A stretch of DNA of 40,435 nt from assembly GCA_014381725.1 (NCBI GenBank), contig JACNLC010000041.1, positions 1-40,435 of the forward strand, written 5' to 3'. The stretch comes from Fidelibacterota bacterium. GTDB taxonomy: Bacteria > Fidelibacterota > Marinisomatia > SCGC-AAA003-L08 > JACNLC01. The notes under the pieces are model-generated. The model did not search any database and was not told the origin of the DNA. It was given only the letters and a program-made list of their open reading frames with translations. Made by a program: the position numbers and the translations under genes. Positions 1-7,301 of this stretch are shown in pieces (the first letter of the stretch is position 1; the number at the start of each line of letters is the position of its first letter).

Positions 1-584
1 TAATTGTGCATTCGATAGAATATGCAATTGATTCTAAACTTCCAGACACAATTTATGTTTCTACAGATGATGAGCGCATTGCAGAGGTTTCGAAAAACGC
101 AGGTGCGGAAATTATCGAACGACCTGCTGAAATTGCGGGAGACACCGCAACGACTGAAAGTGCGATTGAACACGCTTTATCAGTTATGGATATTCAACCT
201 GATATTATTGTTCTGCTTCAAGCGACCAGTCCGTTACGCCCTAAATATTCTTTGGATAAAGCATTGCAACATTTCATTGATGGTGGGTTTGATTCTCTGC
301 TGAGTATTTCCCCAACTCACCGATTTTTTTGGAGAATTGAGGATGATATTGCCAAACCAAAATACGATTATTCAAATCGCCCACGACGACAAGATATGAA
401 ACCGGAAGATATTCGTTATGTTGAAAATGGTTCGCTTTATATTCTCACAAGAGAGCACTTTGAAAAAACAGAAAATCGTTTGGGTGGAAAAATCGGGTAT
501 TTTATTTTCCCAGAAAAATACAGTATGGAAATCGATACCAATCAAGATTTTATTTTATTAGAAACAATTGCTGAATTGGGCTAA
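1..584 (+). CDS. CMP-nonulosonate cytidylyltransferase (NeuA-like), 5' truncated by window edge
   Basis: This is the C-terminal part of an acylneuraminate or legionaminate-type cytidylyltransferase, which activates a nonulosonic acid with CTP to the CMP-sugar in the cytoplasm. The reading frame is already open at base 3 and the first visible residues align with the middle of the Rossmann domain, so the N-terminal nucleotide-binding motif lies outside the window; the GTG at 6 is not a real start. Visible family motifs are VSTDDERIAE, LLQATSPLR and ENGSLYI, followed by a conserved EIDTNQDF near the C-terminus. The PRRQD..P segment before ENGSLYI suggests the sialic/legionaminic/pseudaminic branch rather than KdsB. 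It fits functionally with neuB at 19197-20252, but lies 18 kb away on the other strand. The exact sugar cannot be told from sequence. Confidence 0.85.
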   Translation, partial: IVHSIEYAIDSKLPDTIYVSTDDERIAEVSKNAGAEIIERPAEIAGDTATTESAIEHALSVMDIQPDIIVLLQATSPLRPKYSLDKALQHFIDGGFDSLLSISPTHRFFWRIEDDIAKPKYDYSNRPRRQDMKPEDIRYVENGSLYILTREHFEKTENRLGGKIGYFIFPEKYSMEIDTNQDFILLETIAELG

Positions 585-654
585 TGCAGGATTTATCTAT
601 GCAGATATTAGAGATGCTGTCAATATAATTTGAATCCTTTGAGAAACAATTAAA

Positions 655-1578
655 TTGGTAAAAGATATAGAAATATTATCTCAAAATATTAAACATAAAG
701 CACTAGATCTGGGATTCTCTCTAGTTGGGATTTCTAAAGCAAAGTTATCCGATAAAACTTCAGAAAGACTAGATGATTGGATTTTGAACAATTATCACGC
801 ATCTATGAAATGGATTGAAAATCGAGCAGAAGAACGGAAAAATATATTTCATTATTATCCTCAAGCAAAGTCAATAATATCAGTCGGGCTGAATTATTTT
901 ACAGGAGAAGCAAAAGGGAAACACAAAATCTCAAACTATGCTTGGGGAGACGATTATCATCTTATTGTGAAATCAAAATTACGAGAGTTACTTTCATACA
1001 TTAAATCTACTAAAAAAGGTATTGATGGAATCGTATGCGTGGACACCTCTCCTGTAATGGAAAAAGTTGTGGCGCAAAATGCTGGACTTGGCTGGATTGG
1101 TAAAAATACTAATTTGCTTACTAAAGATTTTGGTTCTTGGGTATTTTTGGGAGAAATCATCCTTAATATAGAACTGGATTACAATGATACAACACCACAA
1201 AATTATTGTGGTGATTGCACAAAATGTATAGACGCTTGTCCAACAAACGCGTTAGTTAAACCTTATGTTTTGGATTCCAATCAGTGTATTTCATATCTAA
1301 CAATTGAACATCGCAACGAGATAGATTTAGAATTGTTTGATAGATTCAATGGTTGGATTTACGGTTGTGATATTTGCCAACAAGTATGTCCGTGGAATAT
1401 TAAATTTTCTAAAATTACTGAAATGGACGAATTCAAAGAACGAGAATTGATTATAAAACATTCAAAAGATAATTGGCAAAATTTAACCGAAGACGAATTT
1501 AAAGAAATATTTAAAAAAAGTCCTGTCAAAAGAACTAAATTTGTAGGGTTGAAACGAAATTTAGATATTACTAATTAA
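655..1578 (+). CDS. queG: Epoxyqueuosine reductase QueG (short form)
   Basis: QueG performs the last step of queuosine synthesis, reducing epoxyqueuosine to queuosine in tRNA with cobalamin and two [4Fe-4S] clusters. The 307-residue protein has the family core: PVMEKVVAQNAGLGWIGKN around residues 133-151, the first cluster motif CGDCTKCIDACP and the second CDICQQVCPWN. Characterised homologues of about 380 residues carry a C-terminal HEAT-like tRNA-binding region; here the protein stops about 60 residues after the second cluster, so that region is reduced or absent. The start is TTG at 655, chosen because a stop lies in frame at 640 and no ATG or GTG falls between. It is followed 13 bases later by elbB, probably in the same transcript. 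Confidence 0.9.
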   Translation: MVKDIEILSQNIKHKALDLGFSLVGISKAKLSDKTSERLDDWILNNYHASMKWIENRAEERKNIFHYYPQAKSIISVGLNYFTGEAKGKHKISNYAWGDDYHLIVKSKLRELLSYIKSTKKGIDGIVCVDTSPVMEKVVAQNAGLGWIGKNTNLLTKDFGSWVFLGEIILNIELDYNDTTPQNYCGDCTKCIDACPTNALVKPYVLDSNQCISYLTIEHRNEIDLELFDRFNGWIYGCDICQQVCPWNIKFSKITEMDEFKERELIIKHSKDNWQNLTEDEFKEIFKKSPVKRTKFVGLKRNLDITN

Positions 1579-1591
1579 TGAAGGAGAATAA

Positions 1592-2248
1592 ATGAAAATT
1601 GGTGTATGCTTAGCAGGTTGCGGAGTTATGGATGGCTCTGAAATTCACGAATCTGTAATTACAATTTTGGCACTCGATAGACTTGGAGTTGAAATTATTT
1701 TTATGGCTCCGGATGTTAATCAGCTCAAAGTTGTCAATCATCTTGATGCATCCAATTTGAATGAAAACCGAAATGTTCGTGTAGAAAGTGGACGAATTGC
1801 CCGTGGAAGTGTGATGGATATTGCTGAAGTATCCTCTAACAATATCGATGCTCTAATTTTCCCCGGTGGATTTGGTGCTGCATTAAATCTGTGTGATTTT
1901 GGTATTAGCGGACCAAATTGTAACATTCATTCTGAAGTGAAACGAATCGTACAAGAAATGATACAATCCAAAAAACCAATTGGTGCAATTTGTATAGCTC
2001 CTGCAATGTTAGCAAAAGCAATTGAAGATTTGAACCTCAATGCGAAACTCACAATCGGAACTGATAGTGGAACTGCATCAGCAATTGAGTCGATGGGAAG
2101 TAAGCATATCAATTGTTCCGTTACGGATTGTGTTGTAGATGAAACCAATAAAATTGTAACAACACCTGCTTATATGCTGTCTGAAAATATTTCTGAAGTT
2201 GCAACTGGAATTGAAAAATTAGTAACTAAAATAATACAATTTGTATAA
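1592..2248 (+). CDS. elbB: ElbB-like DJ-1/PfpI glyoxalase
   Basis: This 218-residue cytoplasmic protein belongs to the ElbB branch of the class I glutamine amidotransferase-like (DJ-1/PfpI) superfamily, linked to isoprenoid metabolism and shown to have weak glyoxalase activity in E. coli. The N-terminus MKIGVCLAGCGVMDGSEIHE, the IDALIFPGGFGAALNL motif and the nucleophile-elbow region GAICIAPAMLAKA (putative catalytic Cys in AICIAP) are typical. The length equals the family norm. A strong Shine-Dalgarno (AAGGAG) stands before the ATG. It is probably cotranscribed with queG and ends at the shared bidirectional terminator. Confidence 0.9.
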   Translation: MKIGVCLAGCGVMDGSEIHESVITILALDRLGVEIIFMAPDVNQLKVVNHLDASNLNENRNVRVESGRIARGSVMDIAEVSSNNIDALIFPGGFGAALNLCDFGISGPNCNIHSEVKRIVQEMIQSKKPIGAICIAPAMLAKAIEDLNLNAKLTIGTDSGTASAIESMGSKHINCSVTDCVVDETNKIVTTPAYMLSENISEVATGIEKLVTKIIQFV

Positions 2249-2283
2249 ATGGTAAGTTTTTATAGCTTTTATAAATATTTGAC

Positions 2284-2314
2284 AAAAAAAACCTCATCGA
2301 ATGATGAGGTTTTT
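2284..2314. terminator. Bidirectional intrinsic terminator between elbB and rpmA
   Basis: An 8 bp perfect stem, ACCTCATC (2291-2298) with GATGAGGT (2303-2310), closes a GAAT loop. It is flanked by an A-run on the left and a T-run on the right, so it can end transcription of elbB (plus) and of rng-rplU-rpmA (minus). Confidence 0.9.
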
Positions 2315-2337
2315 CAATATAGTTTTATAGAAAGGAT

Positions 2338-2595
2338 TTAAGCTTCAGCGTAAATGCTAACTTGTTTTTTATCTCTTCCTTTTCTTTCAAATTTAACTCT
2401 GCCATCAATAGTAGCAAACAAAGTATCATCTCCACCTTTACTTACATTTTTTCCTGGATGAATTTTTGTCCCTCTTTGACGAACTAAAATGCAACCAGCA
2501 GTAACTAACTGACCATCGGCTCGTTTAGCACCCAAACGCTTGGAGTGACTCTCACGACCATTCTTTGAACTTCCAACACCTTTTTTATGTGCCAT
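2338..2595 (-). CDS. rpmA: 50S ribosomal protein L27
   Basis: This is L27 of the large ribosomal subunit, whose N-terminus reaches the peptidyl-transferase centre. The 85-residue sequence is full length, beginning [20 protein letters not shown] and carrying [18 protein letters not shown]. It starts directly at the mature-type N-terminus, without the cleavable extension of Firmicutes. It lies 3 bases downstream of rplU in the usual L21-L27 order and is the last gene before the terminator. Confidence 0.98.
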   Translation of the reverse strand: MAHKKGVGSSKNGRESHSKRLGAKRADGQLVTAGCILVRQRGTKIHPGKNVSKGGDDTLFATIDGRVKFERKGRDKKQVSIYAEA

Positions 2596-2598
2596 AAC

Positions 2599-3030
2599 TT
2601 ATCCTTTCTTCTTTTCGTCAGTTTTTTTAACAACAGTAGTCTTTTTTACTGTGGCTTTTGTTTTGGATTTAGTAACTGTTTTTTTAGCAGTTGCTGGTTT
2701 AGTTTTATTTGGTGCTACTTTCTTTTCAACCTTATCAACTACTATTACAGAATAATTTTGGCGATGTCCTTGTTTTTTTTGATAACCTTTTCTGCGTTTC
2801 ATCTTAAACACAATGATTTTTCTCTCTCTACCATGAGATACAATCTTAGCATCAAGCGACATCCCTTTAATAAAAGGTTCACCTATAATCTTTTTCTTGT
2901 CATCGTCAAAATATAACACTTTATCTAGTGTCACTTTTTCACCAACTTTTCCGGAGATAAGAGGAACTTTAACCTCAACACCCGGCTCAATTTTAAATTG
3001 TTTTCCTAAATAATCAACTAATGCATACAT
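2599..3030 (-). CDS. rplU: 50S ribosomal protein L21 with Lys/Thr-rich C-terminal extension
   Basis: Residues 1-100 are canonical L21, a 23S rRNA-binding protein: MYALVDYLGKQFKIEPG at the start and KRRKGYQKKQGHRQNYSVI near residues 78-96. The protein then continues for about 40 residues of low-complexity Lys/Thr/Ala/Val sequence (TKPATAKKTVTKSK and similar) to 143 residues, whereas ordinary L21 is about 103. The extension ends cleanly at a stop just before rpmA and there is no frameshift, so it appears to be a genuine basic tail that could add rRNA contacts. A Shine-Dalgarno AGGAAT precedes the ATG. It is the middle gene of rng-rplU-rpmA. Confidence 0.95.
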   Translation of the reverse strand: MYALVDYLGKQFKIEPGVEVKVPLISGKVGEKVTLDKVLYFDDDKKKIIGEPFIKGMSLDAKIVSHGRERKIIVFKMKRRKGYQKKQGHRQNYSVIVVDKVEKKVAPNKTKPATAKKTVTKSKTKATVKKTTVVKKTDEKKKG

Positions 3031-3085
3031 AATTCATTCCTAATTTAGCTCAATAATTTATTTCAATATTCATTTGTGAAGCAAG

Positions 3086-4633
3086 TTAAACTTCAGAAGT
3101 TACATCTCTCTTTCGTTTTTTTGAAAAAACTCTGAATTTATCTGGAAGTAAATCTTGATCTGCTTTTATTTCTATTAACATCCAATTTTCCCACATAAAC
3201 CCACTAATAACCTTACTTTTAGTTTCTTTTATATATTCAGCAAGTTCTGGATGTAAATATAAAATTAATCGTCTGTCATTTGCTTTTGCTCTAAATCGTT
3301 TTAACCAATTTTCGAGTTTTGTTAATACTGTATATTTTGATGAAATTCTACCCAAACCACGGCAAGTTGGGCATTCTTCACTAACAGTTTGTAATAGTGA
3401 TTGTCGAATTCTTTGACGAGTCATTTCCAGTAAGCCAAAATTTGAAAATTCAGATAATGAAACTTTTGCACGGTCACTTTTTAAAGCTTCTTTTAGCTCA
3501 TCAAATACTTTTTTTCGATTTTTTGGTTCTTGCAAATCAATAAAATCAATAACAATTAATCCACCAAGATCTCTTAACCTAAGCTGTCGTGCTATTTCTT
3601 TTGCTGATTCTATATTAATTTTAAGTGAATTTTGCTCGTGATCTTTTTTCCCAATAAAACGACCACTATTTACATCAATTACCAACATAGCTTCAGTTTG
3701 TTCGATAACTAAATGAGCACCACTTTTCATCCAGACCTTGCGCCTAAGAGATTTTTCTACTTGTTCTTCTATATTATTTTGGTCAAAAACCGAACCTTTG
3801 CCTTTATGTATTACAAGTTTATCAATTTGATTTGGAGATACTTCTTTTATATAACCAGCTATTCTCTTGAAAACCACTTTAGAATCCACTACTATCTTAC
3901 TAACATCCACCGTAAAGAGATCTCGTATCACTTGATCAGCAGTTGAGTAATCTTGATAAACGCAAACTGGAGCATCAGATTTTTTAGACGTTTCATCCAT
4001 TTTTTTCCACGAATCCAACAATCGACTATAATCTTGTTCTAAGATACTGTGATCCTTCCCTTCGGCAATCGTCCTGACAATCAGCCCAAATTCATCTGAT
4101 TTTAGTTCTTTGACAACTCTACGCAATCTTCGTTTTTCATATTTGTCAGACATTTTCCTAGAGATACCAATAAAATTGCTTTTAGGAACAAGTACGAGTA
4201 AACTTCCAGGCAAAGATATATCTGTAGTAACCCTGGGACCTTTCCCAGCATAAGGTTCTTTAATAACCTGCACCAATATCTCGTCATCTGTTTTTAGGTC
4301 TTTTGCTGGGTCAAAATCTGATTTCTTGTTTTTATTTGTTTTTTTATCTGTCTCATCAGAATCATCATCATCCGAAATAGAAAAATTACCCAAATTTTCA
4401 GGACTTTCAATTTCTGAAAAGGGTAAAAATGCATTAATATTATAGCCAATATCTACAAAAGCTGCTTGCATACCGGGAATTACATTCTGGATTTTACCTT
4501 TATAGATATTTCCAACCATTCGTTGGTGATGTGGTAATTCAATATATAACTCTACGAGTTTTTCATCCTCTACAATTGCAATTCTTGTACTCCCAGCAGA
4601 TACATTTATAAATATCTCTTTGTTTGCGACCAT
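3086..4633 (-). CDS. rng: Ribonuclease G/E family endoribonuclease
   Basis: This single-strand-specific endoribonuclease takes part in rRNA maturation and mRNA decay. The 515-residue protein has an S1 RNA-binding domain (about 37-135) interrupted at 86-112 by an acidic then lysine-rich insertion, an RNase H-like and 5'-sensor region, and a DNase I-like catalytic part with AMLVIDVNSGRF (D320) and LIVIDFIDL (D363) carrying the two metal-binding aspartates. The Zn-link CPTCRG (C421, C424) allows dimerisation. The long C-terminal degradosome scaffold of E. coli RNase E is missing, so it is RNase G-sized. ATG at 4633 has AAGGTGG as Shine-Dalgarno. It is first in the operon with rplU and rpmA, and its leader can form a conspicuous hairpin. 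Confidence 0.95.
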   Translation of the reverse strand: MVANKEIFINVSAGSTRIAIVEDEKLVELYIELPHHQRMVGNIYKGKIQNVIPGMQAAFVDIGYNINAFLPFSEIESPENLGNFSISDDDDSDETDKKTNKNKKSDFDPAKDLKTDDEILVQVIKEPYAGKGPRVTTDISLPGSLLVLVPKSNFIGISRKMSDKYEKRRLRRVVKELKSDEFGLIVRTIAEGKDHSILEQDYSRLLDSWKKMDETSKKSDAPVCVYQDYSTADQVIRDLFTVDVSKIVVDSKVVFKRIAGYIKEVSPNQIDKLVIHKGKGSVFDQNNIEEQVEKSLRRKVWMKSGAHLVIEQTEAMLVIDVNSGRFIGKKDHEQNSLKINIESAKEIARQLRLRDLGGLIVIDFIDLQEPKNRKKVFDELKEALKSDRAKVSLSEFSNFGLLEMTRQRIRQSLLQTVSEECPTCRGLGRISSKYTVLTKLENWLKRFRAKANDRRLILYLHPELAEYIKETKSKVISGFMWENWMLIEIKADQDLLPDKFRVFSKKRKRDVTSEV

Positions 4634-4656
4634 TCGTCCACCTTAATTTCTTTATA

Positions 4657-4721
4657 TAAACAGGAAACGATTGAGCAAAACAACCCTCTTGGGTCATCTA
4701 TCTCAATCACCTGTATGTTTA
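4657..4721 (-). promoter_or_regulatory. Hairpin in the rng 5' leader
   Basis: On the minus-strand transcript, 23 to 88 bases upstream of the rng ATG, three nested pairings form one long stem. Outer pairings are TAAA (4657-4660) with TTTA (4718-4721) and CAGG (4661-4664) with CCTG (4710-4713). The middle pairing is a 7 bp perfect GATTGAG (4669-4675) with CTCAATC (4702-4708). The top is ACCC (4683-4686) with GGGT (4691-4694) closing a four-base loop. The rne leader of E. coli contains stem-loops used for autoregulation, so a similar role is conceivable here; the role is inferred. Confidence 0.55.
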
Positions 4722-4980
4722 CTTATACTTATTTAACTTCTCGTGGATTTACTTGAGGAAAAAGAAGAATAAAATTTCTACAATTAAAAATACTTGTTAA
4801 TAAAACAAAAAATATCTGGTAAAAAAAACAAACTAAAATAAAAGAAAAATGTGTTAAATCTGTATTCTTTTACCTCTATCCACCACGGAAATGTATGTTT
4901 ATTATTGCAAATTACCTAATAATAATATTTAAGATATATAGAATTTTTTTAAGAATTTGCTTTATTATGACATTTTTCTG

Positions 4981-5027
4981 TTGGTGGTGCTTTGTTATAA
5001 ACTGTAATTTTTGGTGATGTTTTATTA
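4981..5027 (+). repeat. Imperfect direct repeat, 30 bp period, upstream of the ferredoxin gene
   Basis: Two 17-base copies fit TTGGTGRTGYTTTRTTA, at 4981-4997 and 5011-5027, matching at 14 of 17 positions with all three differences being transitions. The 30 bp period is about three helical turns, which would put both on the same DNA face. They end 39 bases before the ferredoxin start, so they may be a regulator site overlapping its promoter. No known consensus is recognised. Confidence 0.5.
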
Positions 5028-5066
5028 ACAGATTTTCCAGAAAATCAAATAAAAGGAGAAAATAAA

Positions 5067-5258
5067 ATGGCTCTATATATAAACGAAGATTGTATAAATT
5101 GTGGTGCTTGTGAACCTGAATGTCCAACTGAGGCGATTACTGAAGGCGACGATATCTATGAAATCGATGCTAAAACATGTGTTGAGTGCGAAGGACATTT
5201 TGACGAACCTCAATGTATAGAAGTTTGTCCAGTTGACTGTATTTTCAAAGTTCAATAA
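5067..5258 (+). CDS. 2[4Fe-4S] ferredoxin, Allochromatium (Alvin) type
   Basis: This is a 63-residue cytoplasmic electron carrier with two [4Fe-4S] clusters. The first motif is CINCGACEPECP; the second is CVECEGHFDEPQC followed by CP, with the longer gap between its second and third cysteines that marks the YfhL/Alvin-type ferredoxins. ATG at 5067 follows an excellent AGGAG. It is a single small gene between two strong secondary structures and just upstream of the Fe-S carrier mrp, suggesting a shared Fe-S theme, although a hairpin separates them. Confidence 0.95.
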   Translation: MALYINEDCINCGACEPECPTEAITEGDDIYEIDAKTCVECEGHFDEPQCIEVCPVDCIFKVQ

Positions 5259-5278
5259 GATAAATACAGATAAACTTT

Positions 5279-5315
5279 CACATAAACGGCTGTCATTTTG
5301 ATGGCCGTTTGTGTG
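5279..5315 (+). terminator. Strong hairpin between ferredoxin and mrp, without a U-tract
   Basis: CACATAAACGGC (5279-5290) pairs over 12 bp, including one G-U wobble, with GCCGTTTGTGTG (5304-5315). The loop can add three further pairs, CAT with ATG. No T-run follows, so it may be a weak terminator, or a processing or stability element between the two genes. Confidence 0.45.
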
Positions 5316-5340
5316 CTATGGATATATTTAGGAAAACAAA

Positions 5341-6387
5341 ATGACAGAAAAACAAATTCTTGAACTACTAAAAAACATCAACTATCCCGGGTTTACACGA
5401 GATATTGTTTCATTTGGAATGGTTGATAATATCGCAATTGATAAAGATACAGTTGAAATAACTCTTTCAATAGATACGAAAAATAATGACCTTAAATCTC
5501 AGCTAACAAATCAAATTACTGAACTGATATCTTCAGAAACTGATAAATTAAAAATTATCGTAAATATACAAGAATCCAAAACAGACAAATCCCAAACAAT
5601 AAAAACTAATAAACAAGCACCAACTCCAAAAGTACTTGATAACATCAAACATGTAATCGCAGTTTCCAGTGGAAAAGGTGGTGTTGGAAAATCTACTGTT
5701 GCTGTAAATATTGCATCGATTTTAAGTGAAAATTATAAAGTTGGAATTTTAGATTTAGATATCTACGGTCCAAGCCTTCCAATGTTAATGGGAATACAAG
5801 AAGTTCCATCATTTACTGAGGATGAAAAAATTATACCACTTGAAAAACACAATATTAAATTGATGTCCTTCGGATTTATTAGTGGAAATCAAGCACCGGT
5901 AATTTGGCGTGGACCATTAGTCGGACGAATGACAAAACAATTTATTGACGATGTAATTTGGGGAGAATTGGATTTTCTAATATTAGACCTTCCTCCTGGA
6001 ACAGGCGATGTTCAGTTAACTTTATCACAAACTTTAGAATTGACTGGAGCAATAATCGTTACAACTCCGCAAGAATTAGCAGTTTTGGATGTTAAAAAGG
6101 GAACTGATATGTTTCGAAAAGTAAATACACCTGTATTGGGTATCGTCGAAAATATGTCACACTTTTTATGTCCACACTGTAATCAAAAATCGCTGATATT
6201 CTCTCAAGGAGGTGGAAAAAAGGAAAGCGAACGATCTGAAATTCCTCTCTTGGGACAGATTCCTTTATCTCAAGCCTTAGTGGAATCCTCTGATGAAGGG
6301 AATCCGTTTGTTTTTAAATTTCCTAAATCTGAAATTACATCAATTTATAAAGATGTAGTTTCTAAAATTATCAATAATATTGGTTAG
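5341..6387 (+). CDS. apbC: Mrp/ApbC Fe-S cluster carrier ATPase
   Basis: This P-loop ATPase of the Mrp/Nbp35/ApbC family carries and transfers [4Fe-4S] clusters. Residues 1-70 form the MIP18 (DUF59) domain; residues 103-348 form the MinD-like ATPase with the deviant Walker A SSGKGGVGKSTV at 109-120, GILDLDIYGPSLP as the following conserved strand, LILDLPPGTGDVQL as Walker B/switch, and a C-terminal CPHC for the bridging cluster. The length of 348 is usual. It begins about 80 bases after the ferredoxin, with the hairpin between them. Confidence 0.95.
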   Translation: MTEKQILELLKNINYPGFTRDIVSFGMVDNIAIDKDTVEITLSIDTKNNDLKSQLTNQITELISSETDKLKIIVNIQESKTDKSQTIKTNKQAPTPKVLDNIKHVIAVSSGKGGVGKSTVAVNIASILSENYKVGILDLDIYGPSLPMLMGIQEVPSFTEDEKIIPLEKHNIKLMSFGFISGNQAPVIWRGPLVGRMTKQFIDDVIWGELDFLILDLPPGTGDVQLTLSQTLELTGAIIVTTPQELAVLDVKKGTDMFRKVNTPVLGIVENMSHFLCPHCNQKSLIFSQGGGKKESERSEIPLLGQIPLSQALVESSDEGNPFVFKFPKSEITSIYKDVVSKIINNIG

Positions 6388-6548
6388 CAAAATATTTCTG
6401 GAACTATATAATTTCTTAACTCGTTTGAATCTCTTTGATGTTTCGATTTATATTGTGTTTTAAATTAATTGTTTGTTTCCTATGAAAATGGGGCAATATT
6501 CTGTTAAATTATTGGGCTATATAAGTTCAGATTTTAGTGTAAATATTA

Positions 6549-7301
6549 GTGAAAATTAAAAAACAAATTGATATAAATAATATTCCGAATCACATCGCTA
6601 TTATTATGGATGGCAACGGTCGTTGGGCAAATACTAATGGTTTGCCACGAATGGCAGGGCATCGTGAAGGAGTAAAAACCGTTAAAAATATTACTCAATT
6701 ATGCGGTGAACTTGGAATCAAAGAATTGACTCTTTACACCTTTTCTTCAGAAAATTGGGAACGACCAAAAACTGAAGTTAGTGCATTAATGACATTGTTT
6801 ATACAGTCGCTTCGTCGAGAAATAAACGATTTAATGAAAAATAATGTTAAATTGACAACTATTGGGAGTACAGATAATCTACCCAAATCCGTTGAGACAG
6901 AACTGATAAAAGGTGTTGAGAAAACTAATAACAATTCAGGGCTGAATTTGAACCTTGCATTTAATTATGGAAGTCGGCAGGAAATTATTCGTGCTACAAA
7001 AAATATTGGGAGAAAATTACTCAATGATCAATTAACAATCGAACAAATTGACGAGCAGCAATTTTCTAAACATCTTTATACACAAAATATGGCTGACCCA
7101 GATTTACTGATTCGTACAGGTGGAGAATTTAGAATCAGTAATTTTATGCTTTGGCAAATTGCTTATACTGAGCTGTATATCACTAATACATTTTGGCCTG
7201 ATTTTAGTAAAGTTGACTTGATAAATGCAATTTCTGATTATCAATCACGAGAACGAAGATTTGGTTTAACTAGCGAACAAATTAAAGAAAACAATGATTA
7301 A
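6549..7301 (+). CDS. uppS: Undecaprenyl diphosphate synthase (cis-prenyltransferase)
   Basis: UppS condenses isopentenyl diphosphate onto farnesyl diphosphate to make the C55 carrier lipid for peptidoglycan and LPS. The 250-residue protein has HIAIIMDGNGRWA (catalytic Asp in MDGNGR) near the N-terminus, the TLYTFSSENWERP motif, the DLLIRTGGEFRISNF motif and the SRERRFG end. The GTG at 6549 is used; it lies just upstream of the conserved start of the family. It is the first gene of the envelope operon and overlaps bamA by 8 bases. Confidence 0.96.
   Translation: MKIKKQIDINNIPNHIAIIMDGNGRWANTNGLPRMAGHREGVKTVKNITQLCGELGIKELTLYTFSSENWERPKTEVSALMTLFIQSLRREINDLMKNNVKLTTIGSTDNLPKSVETELIKGVEKTNNNSGLNLNLAFNYGSRQEIIRATKNIGRKLLNDQLTIEQIDEQQFSKHLYTQNMADPDLLIRTGGEFRISNFMLWQIAYTELYITNTFWPDFSKVDLINAISDYQSRERRFGLTSEQIKENND

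Larger units (their letters stand above)
4634..5066. other. 433 bp divergent intergenic region between rng and the ferredoxin gene
   Basis: This is the longest gene-free stretch of the window. I find no convincing protein, tRNA or CRISPR in it. It contains the rng leader hairpin (4657-4721) and the tandem imperfect repeats in front of the ferredoxin (4981-5027). The middle (4740-4920) is very AT-rich with A-runs. Transcription must start in both directions here, but I could not place a confident -35/-10 pair for either side. Confidence 0.7.

Noticed and set aside
585-654. A small gene between the cytidylyltransferase and queG
   Set aside because: Only very short frames (under 20 codons) exist, with no ribosome binding site; it is likely spacer.
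2587-2916. Plus-strand open frame opposite rplU and rpmA
   Set aside because: It is the antisense shadow of the Lys-rich L21 tail, giving Phe/Leu/Ser-rich sequence without a ribosome binding site.
4912-5127. 71-residue minus-strand open frame in the divergent gap
   Set aside because: Its repeated KHHQ-type sequence is only the reverse reading of the direct repeats and it overlaps the ferredoxin gene.
6388-6548. A promoter for the envelope operon
   Set aside because: Several AT-rich -10-like hexamers are present but none has a convincing -35 at proper spacing, so no site is annotated.
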